This document shows positions 29,817 to 33,815 of a stretch of 33,815 nt of DNA, in pieces (the stretch's first letter is position 1; each line of letters begins with the position of its first letter). Source of the DNA: Sphingomonadales bacterium (GTDB lineage: Bacteria > Pseudomonadota > Alphaproteobacteria > Sphingomonadales > Sphingomonadaceae); assembly GCA_028868535.1 (NCBI GenBank), contig JAGWUH010000038.1, positions 1 through 33,815 of the forward strand, in the 5' to 3' direction. The notes beneath the pieces are model-generated. The model worked only from the letters and a program-made list of their open reading frames with translations, ran no database searches and was not told where the DNA came from. The position numbers were made by a program, and so were the translations under genes.

Positions 29817-31870
29817 CCGGCGACCGCTTCGGCCTGCGCGAGGCGCTGTTCTCGGCCAAGTGCTGGCTGGCGGCGGTGCTGGCCTACTGGCTGGCCCTGC
29901 GCATCGGCCTGACGCGGCCTTCGTGGGCCGTGACCACCGCCTACATCGTCGCGCAACCGCTCGCCGGGGCGGTGCTGTCGAAGGCGGTGTTCCGCGTCGG
30001 CGGCACCGTGCTTGGCGGCGCCGCGGCGGTGGCGCTGGTGCCCAACCTGGTCAACGCCCCGGAATTGCTGACGCTGGCGCTGGCGCTGTGGCTGGGCGCC
30101 TGCCTCTACGTCTCGCTGCTCGATCGCACCCCGCGCGCCTACCTGTTCCTGCTCGCGGGCTACACTGCCAGCATCATCGGCTTTCCCTCCGTGCTGGCGC
30201 CCGAGGCGGTCTTCGCCACCACCGTCCTGCGGGTGCAGGAGATCGTGCTGGGCATCGCCTGCGGCAGCCTCGTCCACGCGCTGGTGTTCCCGCAGACGGT
30301 GACGGCGACGCTGCTGGCCCGGCTCGACGCGATCATCGCCGACGCCGAGCGCTGGTCGCGCGATTCGCTGGCGGGCGCGACGGGGATGGCGGACGGCGCC
30401 GCGCTCGACGCCGACCGGCGGCGCCTCGCGCTCGACATCAACGAACTGCACCAGTTGTCGACCCACCTGCCGTTCGACACCGCGCCGATGCCGCCGCGCG
30501 TGCGCACGCTGCGCGCGCTGCAGGCGCAACTGTCGATGCTGCTGCCGCTGGCCAGCGCCATCGACGACCGCATCGCCGAGCTGCGCCGAGGTGCCGATGC
30601 GCCGCGTCCCGAGGCCCTGGCGCTGATCGAGGACGTGCGCGAGTGGCTGCGGGCGCCGCCGCCGCTGCCGGCGCGCACCGCCAGCGCCGATGCGCTGATC
30701 GCCCGCGCCCGCGCGCTGGAGCCGGAGTCGGCGGGGGTGCCGTCCTGGCGCGACGCCTTGCGGCTGAGCGTGCTGGCGCGGCTGGCCGATCTGGTCGACG
30801 CGCATCGCCACGTCCGCGACCTCGACGACCAGATGCGCAGCGTCGGCACCGCCCCCGTCACGCCCGGGGTGGCGGCCTTGCTCGCGCGCACCGCCCGGCG
30901 GCCGCTGCACCGCGATCGCGGCGTCGCGCTGCGCGCCGCCGCCGGCACGGTGGCGACAGTGCTGCTGGGCTCGGCCTTCTGGATCGCCACCGGCTGGGCC
31001 GACGGCGCCGGCGCCGTGCTCATCGCCGGCGTCTGCTGCGCGCTGTTCGGCAGTTCCGACGATCCCGCGCCGTCGATCATGACGTTCTTTCGCGGCACCG
31101 TCATCGGCCTCGCGGTGGCGGCGGTCTATGCCTTCGCGATCCTGCCGCGCGCGACCGACTTCGTGACGCTGATCGCCGCGCTGACCCCGGCGCTGCTGCT
31201 CGGCGGCATGTTCCTCGCCCGCCCGCAGACCAACCTGCTGACGCTGGGCGGGCTGCTGGGCATGCTCAACACCGTCGGTCTCAACGACCGCTATGGCGCG
31301 GATTTCGCCGGCTTCGCCAACGGAGGCCTGGCGCAGCTGGTGGGGACCGCCTTCGCCGCGCTGACGGTGGGCCTGTTCCAGACGCTGGGCGCGGCCGCCA
31401 GCGCGCGGCGGCTGATCCGCGCCGGCTGGCGCGAGCTGGCGCGGCGCAGCGACGCACCGGGCCCGCCCGACGCGCCGGGCTGGATCGCGCGGATGCTCGA
31501 CCGCATCGGCCTGCTGGCGCCGCGCCTGGCGATGCAGGGACGCGATCCCGGCCAGCCGCTGCTCGACGCGCTGGCGGACTTGCGCATCGGCGTGAACATC
31601 GGCGAGCTGCGCCAGTTGCGGCTCGACGGCCCCCCGGCCGAAGCCGGCGCGGTGACGCCGGTGCTGCGCGGCGTGGCGATGCATTACCGCGCCCTGCGAC
31701 CCGACCGGCCGGCCCCGCCCGAGCCCCGCCTGCTCGCCGCGATCGACGCCGCGCTGGCACGCGTTGCCCGCTGGCCGAACCCGGCGCGCCGCCGCAGCGG
31801 CGTGCTGGCGCTGACCTCGCTGCGCCGCAACCTGTTCCCCGCCGCACCCGCCTTCGAGGCGGCGGCATGA
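29813..31870 (+). CDS. FUSC-family inner-membrane transporter (AaeB/fusaric acid type)
   Basis: The 685-residue protein has the duplicated FUSC layout: a block of membrane segments at about 15-165, a helical cytoplasmic region at about 170-380, a second membrane block at about 385-515 and a soluble tail. SAKCWLAAVLAYWLALRIGL with PSWAVTTAYIVAQPLAGAVL is the recognisable FUSC start, and the RGTVIGLAVAAVYAFAILP segment opens the second half. Homologues export aromatic acids such as fusaric acid or p-hydroxybenzoate. The start is GTG overlapping the marR stop; its stop overlaps the DUF1656 start (ATGA). Substrate here is not known. Confidence 0.92.
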   Translation: MTGDRFGLREALFSAKCWLAAVLAYWLALRIGLTRPSWAVTTAYIVAQPLAGAVLSKAVFRVGGTVLGGAAAVALVPNLVNAPELLTLALALWLGACLYVSLLDRTPRAYLFLLAGYTASIIGFPSVLAPEAVFATTVLRVQEIVLGIACGSLVHALVFPQTVTATLLARLDAIIADAERWSRDSLAGATGMADGAALDADRRRLALDINELHQLSTHLPFDTAPMPPRVRTLRALQAQLSMLLPLASAIDDRIAELRRGADAPRPEALALIEDVREWLRAPPPLPARTASADALIARARALEPESAGVPSWRDALRLSVLARLADLVDAHRHVRDLDDQMRSVGTAPVTPGVAALLARTARRPLHRDRGVALRAAAGTVATVLLGSAFWIATGWADGAGAVLIAGVCCALFGSSDDPAPSIMTFFRGTVIGLAVAAVYAFAILPRATDFVTLIAALTPALLLGGMFLARPQTNLLTLGGLLGMLNTVGLNDRYGADFAGFANGGLAQLVGTAFAALTVGLFQTLGAAASARRLIRAGWRELARRSDAPGPPDAPGWIARMLDRIGLLAPRLAMQGRDPGQPLLDALADLRIGVNIGELRQLRLDGPPAEAGAVTPVLRGVAMHYRALRPDRPAPPEPRLLAAIDAALARVARWPNPARRRSGVLALTSLRRNLFPAAPAFEAAA

Positions 31871-32082
31871 CCGGCGAGGTCGCCGTCGCCGGGGTCTACC
31901 TGCCGGCGCTGCTGGTGCTGGCGGTGCTGGCGGTGGTGCTGGCCTGGCTGGCCTCGCGCCTGCTGGCGCTGGCGGGCGCCTACCGCCTGATCGCCTATCG
32001 CCCGCTGTTCGACGTCGCGCTCACCATCCTCATTCTCGGCCTGCTGTCGCTGGCAACCGGCCATCCGGGACAGACGCCATGA
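31867..32082 (+). CDS. DUF1656 small membrane protein (AaeX-like)
   Basis: The 71-residue protein has two hydrophobic segments, about 9-30 (YLPALLVLAVLAVVLAWLA) and 48-64 (FDVALTILILGLLSLATG). The start MTGEVAVAGVYLPALL fits the DUF1656/AaeX family, whose genes sit beside FUSC pumps and HlyD proteins. Its role is thought to be accessory but is undefined. Both ends overlap neighbours by four bases (ATGA), giving tight coupling within the operon. Confidence 0.9.
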   Translation: MTGEVAVAGVYLPALLVLAVLAVVLAWLASRLLALAGAYRLIAYRPLFDVALTILILGLLSLATGHPGQTP

Positions 32083-32972
32083 AACCGCTTCCCGCCGCCC
32101 TCGTCCGCTCCACCGCCACGCTGGTCGTCGTCGCGCTGGCCACGCTCGTCGCGATCTGGCTGTGGCGCCGCTACGAGGACGACCCGTGGACCCGTGACGG
32201 CCACGTGCGCGCCGATGTCGTGCGGGTGACGCCCGATGTCGCCGGGCTGGTCACCGCCGTCGCCGTGCGCGACAACCAGGTGGTCAGCCCCGGCGACGTG
32301 CTGTTCGTGGTCGACCGGCCGCGCTTCGCGCTGACGCTGGCGCAGGCGGACGCCGCGGTGCAGAGTGCCCGCGCGACGCTGCTGCAGGCGCGCCGCGAAG
32401 CCCGGCGCGATCTCGCGCTCGGCGATCTCGTCGCGGCGGAAACGCACGAGCAGAACCTCGCGCGGGTGGCGACCGCGGCCGCGGCGCTGGCCCAGGCGGA
32501 GAGCAGCCGCCGCACCGCGGCGCTGAACCTCGATCGCACCACGGTGCGCGCGACGGTGCATGGCGTGATCGCCAATCTCGATCTTCACCCCGGCGACTAC
32601 ATCGCCGCCGGCGCGCAGGCGATGGCGCTGGTGGACAGCGATTCGCTGCGGGTCGAGGGCTATTTCGAGGAAACCAAGCTGCCGCGCATCCATCCCGGCG
32701 ATCGCGTCGCCGTGCACCTGATGGGCGAGCCGCGCGCGCTGTCCGGCCATGTCGACAGCATTGCCGCGGCGATTTCCGATCCCGAACGCAGCAACACCGG
32801 CAATCTCCTGCCCAGCGTGAATCCCACCTTCAACTGGGTGCGGCTGGCACAGCGCATCCCGGTGCGGGTCAAGCTGGACCGCGTGCCCGCCGGGGTGGCG
32901 CTGATCGTCGGCCGCACCGCGACGGTGACGATCCTGCCGCGCACCGCCCCGCCCGCGGCGACCCCCTCGTGA
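32079..32972 (+). CDS. HlyD-family periplasmic adaptor subunit (AaeA-like)
   Basis: The 297-residue protein has an N-terminal membrane anchor (about 12-29) followed by a biotinyl-lipoyl-like half (TPDVAGLVTAVAVRDNQVVSPGDVLFVVD). A coiled-coil hairpin lies at about 85-150, and the second lipoyl half and beta-barrel follow (VRATVHGVIANLDLHPGDYI). This is the EmrA/AaeA type of adaptor linking an inner-membrane pump to an outer-membrane channel. It overlaps the DUF1656 gene by four bases and the outer-membrane factor by four (GTGA). Confidence 0.94.
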   Translation: MKPLPAALVRSTATLVVVALATLVAIWLWRRYEDDPWTRDGHVRADVVRVTPDVAGLVTAVAVRDNQVVSPGDVLFVVDRPRFALTLAQADAAVQSARATLLQARREARRDLALGDLVAAETHEQNLARVATAAAALAQAESSRRTAALNLDRTTVRATVHGVIANLDLHPGDYIAAGAQAMALVDSDSLRVEGYFEETKLPRIHPGDRVAVHLMGEPRALSGHVDSIAAAISDPERSNTGNLLPSVNPTFNWVRLAQRIPVRVKLDRVPAGVALIVGRTATVTILPRTAPPAATPS

Positions 32973-33815
32973 AGGCCCGCGCGGCACTGGCGGCGACTTT
33001 CGCCCTGGCGGCCTGCACCGCCGGTCCGGACTACCGCTTCCCGGCACGATCGGCGGCGCGGCTGCCGGCCGCGCAGGCGCCTTTCGCCGCCGCTGCCGGA
33101 CCGGCGTTCAACCCGGCGGAGCCCCCCGATCACTGGTGGCGGCTCTATGGCGACCCCCGGCTCGACGGCTACGTCACCGAAGCCCTGGCGGCCAACGCCG
33201 ACTTGCGCGTCGCCGATGCCAACCTCGCCCGGGCCGACGCGGTGGTGCGCGAGGTCGCGGTCGGGCGAACCGTCGCCACGACCGTCAGCGGCGGCGTGAC
33301 GCTGGCCCGCCCCGCCGGCACCGGCGCGGCGCTGCCGGGCACCGTCGCCACCGACCTCGGCATCGCCCTCGCCTATCCACTCGACCTCGCCGGCAAGGTG
33401 CGGCGGGCGATCGAGGCGGCGCGCGCCGATGCCGAAGCGGTGGCGGCCGCGCGCGACGCGGTGCGCGTCAACGTCGCCGCCGAGGTCGCGCGCAGCTATG
33501 CCGCCGCCTGCTCCGCCAACCGCACGCTGGCCGCCACCCGCGGCGTCCTGGCGGTGCAGCAGGACACCCTGGCCGTGACCGAGCGGCTGCAGCGCGGCGG
33601 GCGCGGCACCGCCTTCGACGTCACCCGCGCGCGCGCCGCCGTCCAGCAGAGCGCGGCGCTGGTCCCCGCGATCCTCGCCACGCGCAGCGCGGCGCTGTAC
33701 CGGCTGGCGACGCTGATGGGCCGCCCGCCCGCCGACTGGCCGCGCGACGCCGAAGCCTGTGCCGCCGGCCCGGCGATGGCCCGGCCGCTGCCGGTCGGCG
33801 ATGGCGGTGCGCTGC
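32969..33815 (+). CDS. Outer-membrane efflux lipoprotein, NodT/OMF family (partial, cut by window end)
   Basis: The frame starts with GTG at 32969, overlapping the HlyD stop, and runs open to the last base. Its signal peptide ends in LAAC (Cys16), so the mature protein is a lipoprotein. It is followed by TAGPDYRFPA and later PPDHWWRLYGDPRLDGYVTEAL, the opening hallmark of NodT-type outer-membrane factors. The helix-rich repeats LALAYPLDLAGKVRRAIEAA and SYAAACSANRTLAATRGVLA fit the TolC-like channel. About 282 residues are present; roughly 190 more are expected beyond the edge. It completes a tripartite pump with FUSC and HlyD. Confidence 0.93.
   Translation, partial: MKARAALAATFALAACTAGPDYRFPARSAARLPAAQAPFAAAAGPAFNPAEPPDHWWRLYGDPRLDGYVTEALAANADLRVADANLARADAVVREVAVGRTVATTVSGGVTLARPAGTGAALPGTVATDLGIALAYPLDLAGKVRRAIEAARADAEAVAAARDAVRVNVAAEVARSYAAACSANRTLAATRGVLAVQQDTLAVTERLQRGGRGTAFDVTRARAAVQQSAALVPAILATRSAALYRLATLMGRPPADWPRDAEACAAGPAMARPLPVGDGGAL

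Overview
The window looks like chromosomal core DNA of a high-GC alphaproteobacterium, most likely of the order Sphingomonadales. This rests on the uniformly GC-rich coding sequence, the hopanoid genes hpnM and hpnH, the cysteine-free L36 protein, the gene order rpmH-rnpA-yidD-yidC-engB, and VVVTARR motifs of the kind common in sphingomonad TonB systems. The placement is an inference from family resemblance; there is no rRNA here. Non-ATG starts are frequent: GTG or TTG begins yidC, yidD, engB, the MFS gene, the M20 peptidase, nnrD and the FUSC gene, among others. I saw no insertion sequence, phage gene, integrase or CRISPR array.

Layout. 0-2 kb: tRNA-Leu(UAA), then divergent hpnM (MlaC-like) and hpnH (adenosylhopane synthase). 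2-3.6 kb: a translationally coupled glutathione transferase and S1/P1 nuclease pair. 3.8-6 kb: a membrane CHASE4-GGDEF-EAL cyclic-di-GMP protein. 6-8.5 kb: a two-gene operon of a PhyH-type dioxygenase and an FkbH-like HAD/GNAT protein with an extra C-terminal domain. 8.6-11.9 kb: the rpmH-rnpA-yidD-yidC-engB module for ribosome assembly, RNase P and membrane insertion, facing away from rpmJ. 12.2-13.7 kb: rpmJ, a HAD phosphatase and a secreted cyclophilin. 13.7-18.2 kb: guaA, a cytochrome P450 and comM, all on the minus strand. 18.3-19.9 kb: an MFS exporter, then a short unit encoding a 27-residue membrane peptide between inverted repeats and a strong terminator. 19.9-24 kb: a secreted M20 peptidase divergent from gyrB. 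24-27.5 kb: an ECF sigma factor, a VWA lipoprotein and a membrane-anchored TPR protein on the minus strand. 27.6-29.3 kb: a histidine phosphatase overlapping an NAD(P)HX dehydratase. 29.4 kb to the end: a tightly overlapping MarR-FUSC-DUF1656-HlyD-outer-membrane-factor efflux operon cut by the window edge.

Most of this is housekeeping. The parts that may be undescribed are the PhyH/FkbH-like operon with its tandem GCTTAAGG repeat, the 27-residue peptide unit at 19.6-19.9 kb, and the ECF-VWA-TPR operon, in which two different envelope proteins carry TonB-box-like motifs. No function is proven for these three; they are offered as leads.
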